A DNA stretch of 64,000 bases from Pedobacter sp. Leaf176 (GTDB taxonomy: Bacteria > Bacteroidota > Bacteroidia > Sphingobacteriales > Sphingobacteriaceae): contig NZ_LMPD01000001.1 of assembly GCF_001424305.1 (NCBI RefSeq), forward strand, positions 1,074,853 through 1,138,852. Reading direction: 5' to 3'. The notes below the pieces were generated by a model. That model ran no database searches, was not told the DNA's origin, and was given only the letters and a program-made list of their open reading frames with translations. Below are positions 48,540 to 57,768 of this stretch, in pieces. The position numbers were made by a program, and so were the translations under genes. Every line of letters starts with the position of its first letter. Positions within the stretch are counted from its first letter, which is position 1.

Positions 48540-48998
48540 ATGAAGTTGAGTGCAGGACTATTACTATTCAGGAGAACAAATACTTACCCAGAATTTCTTT
48601 TAGTACACCCGGGAGGGCCATTTTTTGCAAAGAAGGATGCGGGATGGTGGACCATTCCCAAAGGTGAGATTTTAGAAAATGAGCAACCTCTGGATGCTGC
48701 AATAAGGGAGTTTGAAGAAGAGACCGGATTTACACCTTCCGGCGATTATGTAGAGCTAAATCCCATCACGCAAAAAGCAGGTAAAAAAGTGTTTTGCTGG
48801 GCTGTAGAATTCGATGTGGATGTGTCTGATTTTATTAGTAATACTTTCGAAATCGAATGGCCTCCAAGGTCGGGTAATAAAAAAAGCTTTCCTGAAGTTG
48901 ATAAGGCCGGCTGGTTTGAATACAATACGGCTGCCAGGCTGATTAATGAAATGCAGATTTCATTTCTTAAACAAGTTCTTGATAAGCTTTCGGTTTAA
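48540..48998 (+). CDS. Nudix hydrolase
   Basis: 152 residues with a complete Nudix box, starting GEILENEQPLDAAIREFEEE and ending TG (Gly-x5-Glu-x7-Arg-Glu-x2-Glu-Glu-x-Gly). The layout (AGLLLFRR at the start, WWTIPKGE before the box) is that of small MutT/diadenosine-polyphosphate-type hydrolases. Substrate unknown. Co-transcribed with the antiporter. Confidence 0.92.
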   Translation: MKLSAGLLLFRRTNTYPEFLLVHPGGPFFAKKDAGWWTIPKGEILENEQPLDAAIREFEEETGFTPSGDYVELNPITQKAGKKVFCWAVEFDVDVSDFISNTFEIEWPPRSGNKKSFPEVDKAGWFEYNTAARLINEMQISFLKQVLDKLSV

Positions 48999-49041
48999 GC
49001 TATCTTGGCAATTATAAAATAATATTATCTGATATTAGTAA

Positions 49042-49893
49042 ATGGAAAAAACGAAAATAGGCTGGATTGGCCTCGGTAACATGGGCATTCCAATGGTGTC
49101 GCAGCTCATAAAAGCAGCACATTACGTTACGGTTTATAACAGGAGTAAGGATAAAGCAGATTTTGTAAAAAATGCAGGCGCTTTCACGGCACCAACACCG
49201 AAAGAATTGTTAAATAATTCTGATATTATTTTTGTGATGGTCTCGGATGACGAAGCCATTAACCAAATTTTCAAAGGCGAAGAAGGTCTGTTTGCTGGTG
49301 ACATAGCAGGAAAAATCATTGTTAACATGAGTACTGTTTCACCAGGCATTAGCAAGGATGTAGCTGCGGCGTGCAAAAAAAATGAAGCCTTTTATTTGGA
49401 TGCACCTGTATCCGGAAGTGTAAAGCAGGCTGAAACCGGCACACTTGTAATCATGGTTGGCGGAGATGAGATTGTTTTTGAAAAGATAAAACCTGTTTTA
49501 GAAAAGCTGGGAAAGCTAGTCATGCTGATTGGCGGTAATGGAGCAGGAAATTATGCAAAACTAGCCATTAATGCTTTACTTGCACTATATGCTCAGGGAC
49601 TCGCCGAAACAATCGTATTTGCAAATCAAAATGGTGTTGAAACCGAAGGGCTGCTTGAACTGATAAATAATGCTGCAATAGGGAATCTGTTTACCACAAT
49701 CAAAGGTGATGCAATTTTGCAGAATAATTTCAAACCTGCCTTTGCGCTGAAACACATTGTTAAAGATTTAGGCTTGGCAAAAGCAGAAGGACTGTCTTCT
49801 CCATTGGCTAACGCCGCATTCGGAAGCTTTCAAAATGCCGAAGCTGAACTCGGAGAAGAAGACATCATTGCAATTATTAAGACGCTAAAGTAA
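49042..49893 (+). CDS. NAD(P)-dependent beta-hydroxyacid dehydrogenase
   Basis: 283 residues: GLGNMGIPM (residues 10-18) for cofactor binding, DAPVSGSVKQAETGTL for substrate binding, and the catalytic Lys in GAGNYAKLAINALLA. This is the 3-hydroxyisobutyrate dehydrogenase / GLYR1-like family; it may reduce succinic semialdehyde or glyoxylate or oxidise a beta-hydroxyacid. It follows the Nudix gene by 43 bases. Confidence 0.9.
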   Translation: MEKTKIGWIGLGNMGIPMVSQLIKAAHYVTVYNRSKDKADFVKNAGAFTAPTPKELLNNSDIIFVMVSDDEAINQIFKGEEGLFAGDIAGKIIVNMSTVSPGISKDVAAACKKNEAFYLDAPVSGSVKQAETGTLVIMVGGDEIVFEKIKPVLEKLGKLVMLIGGNGAGNYAKLAINALLALYAQGLAETIVFANQNGVETEGLLELINNAAIGNLFTTIKGDAILQNNFKPAFALKHIVKDLGLAKAEGLSSPLANAAFGSFQNAEAELGEEDIIAIIKTLK

Positions 49894-49948
49894 ACAGGTT
49901 TAAACATTATATCGATTAACTTGTTATCATTCAATTAATCAATATAAT

Positions 49949-50350
49949 ATGAACATTACATTAGAGCAAGCAGAATCAGTTATCGCTGCCGCTAAAAAGC
50001 AGGCTACAGAACTGAAAACTAAAATGAATATCGCTGTGGTAGATTCCGGAAGCAATCTGATTGCTTTTGTGCATATGGATGGCGGCTGGATCGGTTCAGT
50101 TGATATATCAGTCAAGAAAGCCAAAACAGCGGCATGGTTTCAAATGGATACCAAGGCACTTACACCGCTGGTTCAGCCTGGTCAGCCATTGTTCAATATT
50201 GAACATTCCAACGGAGGATTAATTACTTTTCCTGGAGGCGTAATTCTGAAAAATAGTTCAGGAGAAATCATTGGTGCCGTAGGGGTTTCGGGAAGTACAG
50301 TTGAGGATGATCATACCGTTGCAGAAGCAGGTGCGGGTGCAGTAAAATAA
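49949..50350 (+). CDS. GlcG/HbpS-family protein
   Basis: 133 residues: VVDSGSNLIAFVHMDGGWIGS, FNIEHSNGGLITFPGGVIL and GAVGVSGSTVEDDHTVAEAG define the GlcG/HbpS (heme-degrading-like) fold. Members bind heme or are of unknown function. No signal peptide, so cytoplasmic here. It is downstream of the dehydrogenase by 55 bases. Confidence 0.87.
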   Translation: MNITLEQAESVIAAAKKQATELKTKMNIAVVDSGSNLIAFVHMDGGWIGSVDISVKKAKTAAWFQMDTKALTPLVQPGQPLFNIEHSNGGLITFPGGVILKNSSGEIIGAVGVSGSTVEDDHTVAEAGAGAVK

Positions 50351-50712
50351 AATGAGGCTGTCTCATAATGTGGTGATATCTTAAGGGATAAAAATTCTAT
50401 AAAAATCAATACAGCAACGGGAGAATTTAAGAGAACTAAATTTCCTGCTGCTGTCGTCATAGTGAGTAGGCTTTTTCAGCCCAACGAAGCAATCTTTGTT
50501 GTATGGAACATACATAAAAGATTGCTTTGTCATTCCTCCTCGCATCCGATAACTATCGGATGACGACTTTTCTATTTGACGCTGTCAGTGGCAACTTGCC
50601 GAAGAAATTGGAAAATGAACGTTAGGTTTCGGCAAATAACCCGAATCTTCTGGAAACTCAACGCGACAAATTCAAAGATAACTGATTTCCAGATAGCCGC
50701 CTCCTCAAAAAT
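50351..50712. repeat. Gap with an IS-like end and two hairpins
   Basis: No gene is seen. GAGGCTGTCTCATAA at 50354 resembles an insertion-sequence terminus and the ends of the element at 58172-58371. AAGCAATCTTTGTTGTATG (from 50487) faces CATACATAAAAGATTGCTT (ending 50527). CATCCGATA-AC-TATCGGATG (50543-50562) is a perfect short hairpin. Confidence 0.6.
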
Positions 50713-52080
50713 TTACCGGGGCATTTTCATTAATGCCGGATAAATCCTGAAGAATACCTGCGCACCAATAGGGTTTTTGCCATACAGGTTGTTTAACGCA
50801 GTACTGGTATGGTAAAATGAAACCTGACCGCCTATTGCACCTCTGAACTTTTTCAGATTAACAACATCATAATTTACACCGAGGCTTAAAGCATTCACCC
50901 CAAATAGGTTTGCTACGTACAAGGTTTCGCCGAGATTTAATTCCTCAGCCGACTTTTGAACCCACTCATATCTTCCATAGCTTGAAAATTTCCTTATCCG
51001 GTAAGCTGCCTCCAGTAGAACTGCGTTTTCTCCCTCGTGGTTTTTCACTTTATTCAATCCCCAGAGTACTGTCGCGTTCAGATTTCGCTCATCGCCTAGC
51101 GGCAAAGCGTAAATAGCTGAAGCAATAGTTCTGTTAACATTCTCATTTGCATGCAAACTTTCGGGACTCTTTATCCAGCCATGCGACACCTGTAAAGCCC
51201 AGTTTTTATTCGGATTGAAAGATAATCTGCCACTGTAGGAATCAAAACGCGGTTTGTCAAAATCGAAACGGTTTTCATCAGGTTCTCTTCCGGTAAAAGA
51301 TGAAGCTTCGATTTTAAATTTGGCGTATCGGTAACCGAGGGTTGCAACACCAAAGGTGATGTGCGTGCCGTCATTCCAATGATGTGAAATTGGCGCATCC
51401 GGATTTGATAAAGCAGAAGGGCGGTGCATAAATGCAACAGAGCCCAGTGCTGGCTCGCCAGGGTAACCAAGGTAAAAAGTTAGATCTGATCTTTTTGAAA
51501 AAGCATAAGTATAGGCAACTGATAATTCTGAAAATAAATCGTGCGGGTGCTGCCTATCGACTAAAGGATTACCTTTCCAGCTTTCTCCGGTTTGAAAAAG
51601 CAAAGGGTAACCATTTCCGCCTTCCGTCAGTCTATCAGCCGACAACATAACGCCAAAATGAAACAGTCCATTTTCGCCGACTTTGCGCTGTCCCATTCCC
51701 ATAAACCAGTTTGGTGCATCGAATTTTTTATCGCCCCTGTCGCCTTTATTGCCGATATCCTGATTGGTATAGCGTAATGCAATATTTCCATGAAGCATGT
51801 ACATCCATTTTTTAGAATGAATCATTAATCCATACATTGGTGAAGCATCAGGTAACCAGGATGTTCCTGAACCATTTCTGCTCATGGGTAGATTTAATGA
51901 ATAGGAATGACTCATTGGCATTTGCATAGGATGCATACTGTGATCCATTCCGGCCATCGCGGTATCTGCTTTTTTTACAACAAAATCTTTATTGGCAGGC
52001 ATATGCATTTCGTGCTGTGCGCTTGATATGAGCGGAATCCAAAATGTAATAAAGCTAAGTAGTAGTAATTTCACTTTCAT
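50713..52080 (-). CDS. Outer-membrane protein with His/Met-rich N-terminus (possible copper handling)
   Basis: 455 residues with a signal peptide (MKVKLLLLSFITFWIPLISS). The mature N-terminus is packed with His and Met: QHEMHMPANK, then MAGMDHSMHPMQMPMSHS, like copper-binding segments of CopA/CopB/PcoB-type proteins. The rest is beta-rich, with alternating aromatic strands, ending YPALMKMPR. Inference: an outer-membrane protein involved in copper or silver tolerance. No copper ATPase or oxidase gene is in the window, so the metal link rests on composition. Confidence 0.65.
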   Translation of the reverse strand: MKVKLLLLSFITFWIPLISSAQHEMHMPANKDFVVKKADTAMAGMDHSMHPMQMPMSHSYSLNLPMSRNGSGTSWLPDASPMYGLMIHSKKWMYMLHGNIALRYTNQDIGNKGDRGDKKFDAPNWFMGMGQRKVGENGLFHFGVMLSADRLTEGGNGYPLLFQTGESWKGNPLVDRQHPHDLFSELSVAYTYAFSKRSDLTFYLGYPGEPALGSVAFMHRPSALSNPDAPISHHWNDGTHITFGVATLGYRYAKFKIEASSFTGREPDENRFDFDKPRFDSYSGRLSFNPNKNWALQVSHGWIKSPESLHANENVNRTIASAIYALPLGDERNLNATVLWGLNKVKNHEGENAVLLEAAYRIRKFSSYGRYEWVQKSAEELNLGETLYVANLFGVNALSLGVNYDVVNLKKFRGAIGGQVSFYHTSTALNNLYGKNPIGAQVFFRIYPALMKMPR

Positions 52081-52223
52081 GTTTCGGGATGATTAAATAA
52101 TTAACAAAATTAATCCAATGCCCCCGGGAGGGTTTATATGATTTCAGAAATATCTTACATAATTAGTTTATAACACTACAGACATATACACCAGAAGAAA
52201 TTTTAAAAAAAAAATCATAATAC

Positions 52224-52253
52224 TTGCTTCGTACGAAAAATATCGTACCTTTG
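52224..52253 (+). promoter_or_regulatory. Promoter with BlaI-type operator; probably leaderless blaI transcript
   Basis: TTG at 52224-52226 and TACCTTTG at 52246-52253 are 19 bases apart, a full Bacteroidota promoter. The dyad GTACGA-AAAATA-TCGTAC (52231-52248) fills the spacer and overlaps the -7 element, where a BlaI dimer would block polymerase. The -7 element ends four bases before the blaI ATG, so the mRNA would begin at or beside the start codon. Confidence 0.72.
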
Positions 52254-52257
52254 AATT

Positions 52258-52650
52258 ATGAAAGCTAACAGTTCTGAAAACAATCTGCCTGAACCAACCA
52301 AAGCGGAGTTGGAAATCCTTCAGGTTTTATGGGAATTCGGGCCATCGACCGTTCGTTTTGTGAATGATAAACTCAATGAACAAAGAGAGGTGAACTATAC
52401 TTCCACTTTAAAACAAATGCAGATTCTGACAGACAAGGGTATTTTGAAGCGCGACGAAAGTCAGATGAAGCACATTTACATCCCGGTAGAAGCGGAGTCC
52501 AAAACCAAAAATCAGTTATTAGACAAGTTTGTAAATACACTTTACAAAGGTTCGGCCTCTTCGTTGGTTATGCAGTTATTAGGCAACGAAAATACTTCGA
52601 AAGAAGACATCGATAAAATTAAAAAGCTATTAGATAGCTATGAAAAATAA
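52258..52650 (+). CDS. BlaI/MecI/CopY-family repressor
   Basis: 130 residues: winged-helix DNA-binding half (PTKAELEILQVLWEFGPSTV; NYTSTLKQMQILTDKGIL) and a helical dimerisation half that the partner protease would cleave. It is the first gene of a three-gene operon with an M56 peptidase and a TonB-type protein, and the dyad at 52231-52248 is its likely operator. Confidence 0.92.
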   Translation: MKANSSENNLPEPTKAELEILQVLWEFGPSTVRFVNDKLNEQREVNYTSTLKQMQILTDKGILKRDESQMKHIYIPVEAESKTKNQLLDKFVNTLYKGSASSLVMQLLGNENTSKEDIDKIKKLLDSYEK

Positions 52651-52675
52651 TTATTAATTCTTAAGAACCACAATT

Positions 52676-54571
52676 ATGGAATTTAATTTAACAAAGTTTT
52701 TACCGTCAAACTGGCTTCATGCGGTAGGTGCCACTCTTTTTCACTCACTCTGGCTGGGTGTAATCCTGTCGTTTATTGTTGCGATAATCTTATTTTCAAC
52801 CAGGAAAACTTCTGCAGCTCTACGATACAATTTATTAACCGCCAGCCTTTCCTTGTTCGTTTTAACGATTTCTATATTATTTTACAACGCTTTAGGAGCT
52901 CTGGACTCATTAAGCTCAGAAACTCAGGTTATTTCTGCAGAGATAAAAAATGGGGTTCAGGCCAACCGATCTGAAATGATTAGCAGCCCTGATTTTGTGA
53001 CCGGATTCAATCAGATTATGGTCATATGGAATGCTTATGCAGCTCAAATTGTCGTTGTATGGTTTTTTATCATTTGTATTAAAAGTGCGCAACTGCTTGT
53101 TGGGTTAAACGGCATCAGTCACCTTAAACATAATAAGGTTTATGCAGCCGGCCGTAAATGGGATGAGAAAATAAGCCAGCTTTCTGATAGGCTAGGCATC
53201 AGTCAGAAAGTGAATATTCTGCAATCCGGAATGGCGCAGGTTCCAATGGTTGTTGGCCATTTTAAACCTTTGGTTCTGATCCCGCTTGGCTTGCTAAATG
53301 GACTTTCGGATAGTGAGGTTGAAGCCATTCTTTGTCATGAACTTGCACATATAAAACGAAGGGATTACCTGGTAAACCTGATGCAAAGCTTCATAGAAAT
53401 TGTGTTTTTCTTCAACCCTGCGGTGTTATGGATTTCGAAATTAATCAGGGAAGAGCGTGAAAACTGTTGCGATGATTTGGCGGTTTCGCAAATGGCAGAT
53501 AAGCGAAGTTATGTGAAGGCACTAATCACTTGTCAGGAATTTCAACTGAATGCGCCATCATTGGCTATGGCGGTTACGGGCAAAAAAAACCATCTTTTTA
53601 ACCGCATTAGCCGAATGCTGTTCGATACTAAAACCACTTTAAATAAAATGGAAAAAACGATATTAACCGTTACTTTAGTTTCGGTTGTTATTTGCTCAGC
53701 CGCATTTAAAAATGTTGCAGAATCCGGTAAATCCATGGGAAATAATTCACGTTCTCACAGTGAAGTATTTCAGGATACAACAAAAAAGAAAATACAAGTT
53801 GAAATTGCAAGGAAACAAGCCAATTCAGACAGGCAACAGGCAATAAATGATGCAAAGCAAGCCCAGGTTGATTCCAAACAGGCTGTTATTGATTCTAAAC
53901 AATTTGTTGAAGATGCTAAGCAAGCAGCCGACGATGCTAAAATTGCTGCTGAAGATGCTAAGGTAGCAAAACAAGATGCACTTCAAGCCCAGATAGATGC
54001 TAAAATTGCATATGAGGAAGCCAAAATGCATAGCAATGGCAAGAACCTTGAAGCCGCTAAAATTGCACAAGAACGGGCAAATCAGGTTCAAATAAACACT
54101 AAAATTGCAATAAAGCAGGCACATCAGGCCCAGATTGATGCCAAAATAGCAATAAAAAATGCGGAGCTGTACAAAAATAACAACCAAGATTTTAATGTTC
54201 CTCCAACACCATCCAGTCCGGCAGCACCGGCAGCACCACCAGTACCCCCACTACATGGAAATCAGGAAGGACAAGAGCGTGGATCAAAAACAAAAACTAA
54301 AACAGGTACACAAAGAACAGTCCAATCCATAACGAGCACGGATTCTGACGTGCACGATTATAAATCCATTATAAAGGATATGATTAAAGATGGCATCATC
54401 AAGAATCAAAACAAACTTTCTTACAAACTGGATAAAAATGCCCTGATTGTTAACGGTGTCAAGCAGACGGAAGATTACCATAAAAAGTACAAAAGCAAAT
54501 TCCTGCAACGGAATAATGCAGCCCTGCTTTATCAATATGAAACGAATTCATCAACGGTAACCACGCCTTAA
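52676..54571 (+). CDS. M56-family (BlaR1-like) membrane metallopeptidase with nine-heptad coiled coil
   Basis: 631 residues. Several N-terminal transmembrane helices surround a cytoplasmic zinc-protease domain with CHELAHIKRRDYL and a downstream REERENCCDD. After a further helix (about 325-345) the extracytoplasmic part has no penicillin-binding domain. Instead it carries nine consecutive heptads of the type x-x-D-A-K-x-A at residues 390-452 (53843-54031), further related helices, a Pro-rich stretch and a C-terminal globular segment. Expected role: sense an envelope signal and cleave the BlaI-type repressor encoded just upstream. Confidence 0.9.
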   Translation: MEFNLTKFLPSNWLHAVGATLFHSLWLGVILSFIVAIILFSTRKTSAALRYNLLTASLSLFVLTISILFYNALGALDSLSSETQVISAEIKNGVQANRSEMISSPDFVTGFNQIMVIWNAYAAQIVVVWFFIICIKSAQLLVGLNGISHLKHNKVYAAGRKWDEKISQLSDRLGISQKVNILQSGMAQVPMVVGHFKPLVLIPLGLLNGLSDSEVEAILCHELAHIKRRDYLVNLMQSFIEIVFFFNPAVLWISKLIREERENCCDDLAVSQMADKRSYVKALITCQEFQLNAPSLAMAVTGKKNHLFNRISRMLFDTKTTLNKMEKTILTVTLVSVVICSAAFKNVAESGKSMGNNSRSHSEVFQDTTKKKIQVEIARKQANSDRQQAINDAKQAQVDSKQAVIDSKQFVEDAKQAADDAKIAAEDAKVAKQDALQAQIDAKIAYEEAKMHSNGKNLEAAKIAQERANQVQINTKIAIKQAHQAQIDAKIAIKNAELYKNNNQDFNVPPTPSSPAAPAAPPVPPLHGNQEGQERGSKTKTKTGTQRTVQSITSTDSDVHDYKSIIKDMIKDGIIKNQNKLSYKLDKNALIVNGVKQTEDYHKKYKSKFLQRNNAALLYQYETNSSTVTTP

Positions 54572-54594
54572 ATATAAACTGACCCCAGGATTTT

Positions 54595-57048
54595 ATGAAG
54601 AATAAGTTAATGGCTTTTTTAGCCCTATGGATAACTATTGCCTTTACTTCCGTACAAGCTCAGGTACCAGAATTGAAAATTCACGGCGTCGTAGTGGATG
54701 AAGGTGCAAAAGCTATAGAAGCTGCAACCGTAGCTTTATACAATGCCAAAGATTCTGTCCTGCTTAAAACAATCCTTACCGAAGCCAATGGCAATTTTAC
54801 TTTTAAAGGCATTGCGCCCGGTAAATACCAATTGCGGATTTCAGTTATGGGATATAATGTCTATAAAACGGAGCTAAAAGATTTAGGCCCGTCAAATCCT
54901 GAAATTAATCTGAATCAAATTAAACTGGTGCCAACGTCAAATCAACTCGGTACCGTAAATATTAGCGGCAAGAAGGCTTTCGTTGAGCAAAAGATAGATA
55001 GGATGGTGGTTAACGTAGATGCCTTGATTTCAAATGCAGGAACGACAGCACTGGATGTGCTTTCAAAATCGCCGGGGGTAAATGTGGATCAAAATGGATT
55101 GATTAGCTTAAAAGGAAAAAACGGCGTAAACATTTTTATAGACGATAAACCAACTTATCTTTCCGGGGCAGATTTGGAAAGTTACCTGCGTTCCCTTCCT
55201 TCGTCGTCGCTGGAACAGATAGAACTCATGACCAATCCACCAGCTAAATATGACGCTGCCGGCAATGCAGGGGTTATTAATATAAAAACAAAAAAGAATA
55301 AGGTTTCAGGATTTAACGGAGGTGTGAATCTGAGTATAAATCAAGGTGAATTAACCCGGTCAAACAACAGCGTCAACCTGAATTACCGAAAAAACAAAAT
55401 AAATATATTTGGCAATTTTAGCCATAATCTGAACAACAGCTTTACCGATTTGGATTTAAACCGGATTTACAAAAATCCTGATAATTCACCTAAATATTTT
55501 TTCAACCAGAATTCTTACTTTAAAAGACATGGAAACACTTTCAGTGCCAAGGCCGGGTTGGATTTTTATCAGACTGAAAAAACGACATGGGGTTTTGTAT
55601 TTACTGGTATGAGCAGAAAATCCTCACAGGTTAATAACAATACGAGTAATTTACTGAATTCAATAAAGCAACCCGATTCGATAATAAAGGCAGAAAATAT
55701 CGATGATATAAATTATAAAAATGCGGCCTTTAACCTGAATTACAGGCATAAATTTGATAAGGAAAATGGTGATATAACCTTCGATTTAGATTACCTGAAC
55801 TATAGAAATCAAACGAATCAAAATTATTATAATTACAGTTATTTTCCTGATATGCGGCTAAAATCACAGGATTTGTTAACCGGTGATTTGCCGTCTGATA
55901 TCGATATTTATACCGCAAAAACCGATTATACTAAACCAATTAACGAATTGTGGAAGTTAGAAGCGGGCTTGAAAACCAGTTATACCAAAACCAATAATGC
56001 TGCGAATTATCTGAACACTGCAAATGGGAATACATCCATTGACTATGAAAAAACCAATCAATTCATTTACAAGGAAAACATTAATGCCGCCTATGTAAAT
56101 ATGACTATGGAAGGTAAACGTTTATCATTGCAGGCTGGTTTAAGGTTTGAAACGACAGTATCCGACGGGCACCAATTAGGCAATCTGGTTAAAGCAGATT
56201 CGTCTTTTAAAAGAACTTATAAAAGTTTATTCCCGACAGCGTATTTATCTTACAAACTTGATACAGCAGGCAATAATCAAATTGGCCTAAACTACGGGCG
56301 AAGAATAGACAGACCATATTACCAGGATTTAAATCCCTTTTATTCGCCACTGGATAAGTTCACATATTATGTAGGAAACCCTTTTCTAAAACCTGCATTC
56401 ACCCAGAGTCTGGAACTTAGCCACACTTTTATGAACAAAATTACGACCACGGTGGGTTATAGCTGGATTAAAGATGAGGTTAGTGAAACCATTGAAATTG
56501 TAAACGGAACTTATTATAGCAGACCAGCAAATATTGGTACAGGAATAGTAAAAAATATCTCTTTAAAAACGGATTTAGATATTACGAAGTGGTTGAGCAC
56601 ACATATTTATATGGAACTCGCTAATGTAATTTCTAAAACTAATTTTTATACAGGCTACCTCGTTACTAACGGAACTTATTTTAGTACAAATCCTAACCTT
56701 CAGTTTAAAATAAGTCCGAGTTTGAGTGCAGAAGCAAATTTCAGGTACCAGAGCAAGTTTTCAAACGTCCAGTTCTTAATCGGAGAAGTTCATGAATTTG
56801 GTGCTGCTGTTCAGAAAAAACTATCGGCTAAAAGTACCTTAAGATTATCTGCGTCCGATATTTTCAGAAACAGGGTTATCGTAGGGGTAATTAATAACCT
56901 GGCCGCAACTGATGCAAACTGGACAAACCGGTCTGATAGCCGGACTGTCGTTTTAAGCTATAGTTATCGTTTCGGAAAGGCATTTTCATCACCTGCAAAG
57001 CATGAAGCATCTGGCGCTGATGATGAAAAGAACAGAGTTAAGAATTAG
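54595..57048 (+). CDS. TonB-dependent-receptor-like outer-membrane beta-barrel protein
   Basis: 817 residues, signal peptide (MKNKLMAFLALWITIAFTSV), carboxypeptidase-regulatory-like domain (about 28-110; GNFTFKGIAPGKYQLRISVMG), plug-like region (DVLSKSPGVNVDQNGLISLK; MTNPPAKYDAAGNAGVINI) and a long barrel (OMP_b-brl_3 type) through SYRFGKAF. Cargo unknown. It starts 24 bases after the M56 gene and is the third gene of the BlaI operon. Confidence 0.9.
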   Translation: MKNKLMAFLALWITIAFTSVQAQVPELKIHGVVVDEGAKAIEAATVALYNAKDSVLLKTILTEANGNFTFKGIAPGKYQLRISVMGYNVYKTELKDLGPSNPEINLNQIKLVPTSNQLGTVNISGKKAFVEQKIDRMVVNVDALISNAGTTALDVLSKSPGVNVDQNGLISLKGKNGVNIFIDDKPTYLSGADLESYLRSLPSSSLEQIELMTNPPAKYDAAGNAGVINIKTKKNKVSGFNGGVNLSINQGELTRSNNSVNLNYRKNKINIFGNFSHNLNNSFTDLDLNRIYKNPDNSPKYFFNQNSYFKRHGNTFSAKAGLDFYQTEKTTWGFVFTGMSRKSSQVNNNTSNLLNSIKQPDSIIKAENIDDINYKNAAFNLNYRHKFDKENGDITFDLDYLNYRNQTNQNYYNYSYFPDMRLKSQDLLTGDLPSDIDIYTAKTDYTKPINELWKLEAGLKTSYTKTNNAANYLNTANGNTSIDYEKTNQFIYKENINAAYVNMTMEGKRLSLQAGLRFETTVSDGHQLGNLVKADSSFKRTYKSLFPTAYLSYKLDTAGNNQIGLNYGRRIDRPYYQDLNPFYSPLDKFTYYVGNPFLKPAFTQSLELSHTFMNKITTTVGYSWIKDEVSETIEIVNGTYYSRPANIGTGIVKNISLKTDLDITKWLSTHIYMELANVISKTNFYTGYLVTNGTYFSTNPNLQFKISPSLSAEANFRYQSKFSNVQFLIGEVHEFGAAVQKKLSAKSTLRLSASDIFRNRVIVGVINNLAATDANWTNRSDSRTVVLSYSYRFGKAFSSPAKHEASGADDEKNRVKN

Positions 57049-57051
57049 CAT

Positions 57052-57092
57052 TATATCTTCAAAAAATTCCCAAAGCATTTTTTGAAGATATA
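57052..57092. terminator. AT-rich hairpin after the BlaI operon
   Basis: A perfect 15-bp stem (57052-57066 / 57078-57092) with an 11-base loop and A/T-runs on both sides of the loop base, three bases after the stop. Likely a weak bidirectional terminator. Confidence 0.6.
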
Positions 57093-57141
57093 TTGAAACC
57101 TCTTTCAAACCGGTTTAATATAAATTCTTAAATTAGCTGGA

Positions 57142-57627
57142 ATGGCAGAACTAATTAAAATAATAAACAGCCACATTCTGATTGAATTTGATAGGGGGCG
57201 CTTCGATGATTGGTGTGTTTACCTGACTAAAAAAGGAAGCCGGCGTTATCCGCCTTCAGATGCCGAATATTTTAGCCGGCTTCAGGAATTGGGAAAAGTA
57301 TATTCCTGCCAAAGAATCTACAACGATTTTATAAAATTCTACAACCCAACCGATAAAGCCATCAGCCTGGACATTTTAAAAATGATAGATATTCTTGCGG
57401 AAAGTTATGCCGGAGACGAAGAAGAAATGAATACCTGGTTTACGGTCATTTACGCAGGTATAGTAGCCGAAGAAAATAAAGAACATGCTGTTTTAAAGAA
57501 GCGAATTAAAAGGCTAGGCATGCATCAGGCATTAACTGAAAATCTGACACCGGAGTACGCAGCAAACTTCTCAAAAGGTAAAACAGTGAAGGAATTGGAT
57601 TTGATTATGAAGGCTTTAGAGATATAG
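57142..57627 (+). CDS. Conserved hypothetical protein, 161 residues
   Basis: A soluble protein (MAELIKIINSHILIEFDRGR start) with FDDWCVYLTKKGSRRYPPSD, an all-helical middle and LKKRIKRLGMHQAL near the end. No signal peptide or membrane span. I do not recognise a named family with certainty. It lies beyond the hairpin that closes the BlaI operon and is followed by the gene-poor repeat stretch. Confidence 0.7.
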   Translation: MAELIKIINSHILIEFDRGRFDDWCVYLTKKGSRRYPPSDAEYFSRLQELGKVYSCQRIYNDFIKFYNPTDKAISLDILKMIDILAESYAGDEEEMNTWFTVIYAGIVAEENKEHAVLKKRIKRLGMHQALTENLTPEYAANFSKGKTVKELDLIMKALEI

Positions 57628-57642
57628 CTATTTTCTTATTCC

Positions 57643-57768
57643 TCAATCTAATTGATAACCCAATTTATCCAGCGTGTTGCCATTATACATCTTCATGGTA
57701 CCCATTGTTCTGAGTAGCGGAATTCTGGCTTGACCATTCAATTGTAAACAAATAATAGGAACACTCTT
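57643..57768 (-). pseudogene. C-terminal coding remnant, 41 codons
   Basis: The minus strand is open from 57768 to a TGA at 57643 and reads like a genuine protein end: KSVPIICLQLNGQ, then ARIPLLRTMGTMKMYNGNTL and DKLGYQLD. An in-frame TAG precedes it and no start is present. It looks like the tail of a deleted gene. I do not recognise the parent. Confidence 0.35.

Noticed and set aside
53825-54187. Minus-strand ORF of 120 codons opposite the heptad region of the M56 gene
   Set aside because: Its length follows from the repetitive codons of the plus-strand coiled coil; the Leu/Cys-rich translation is an antisense artefact.
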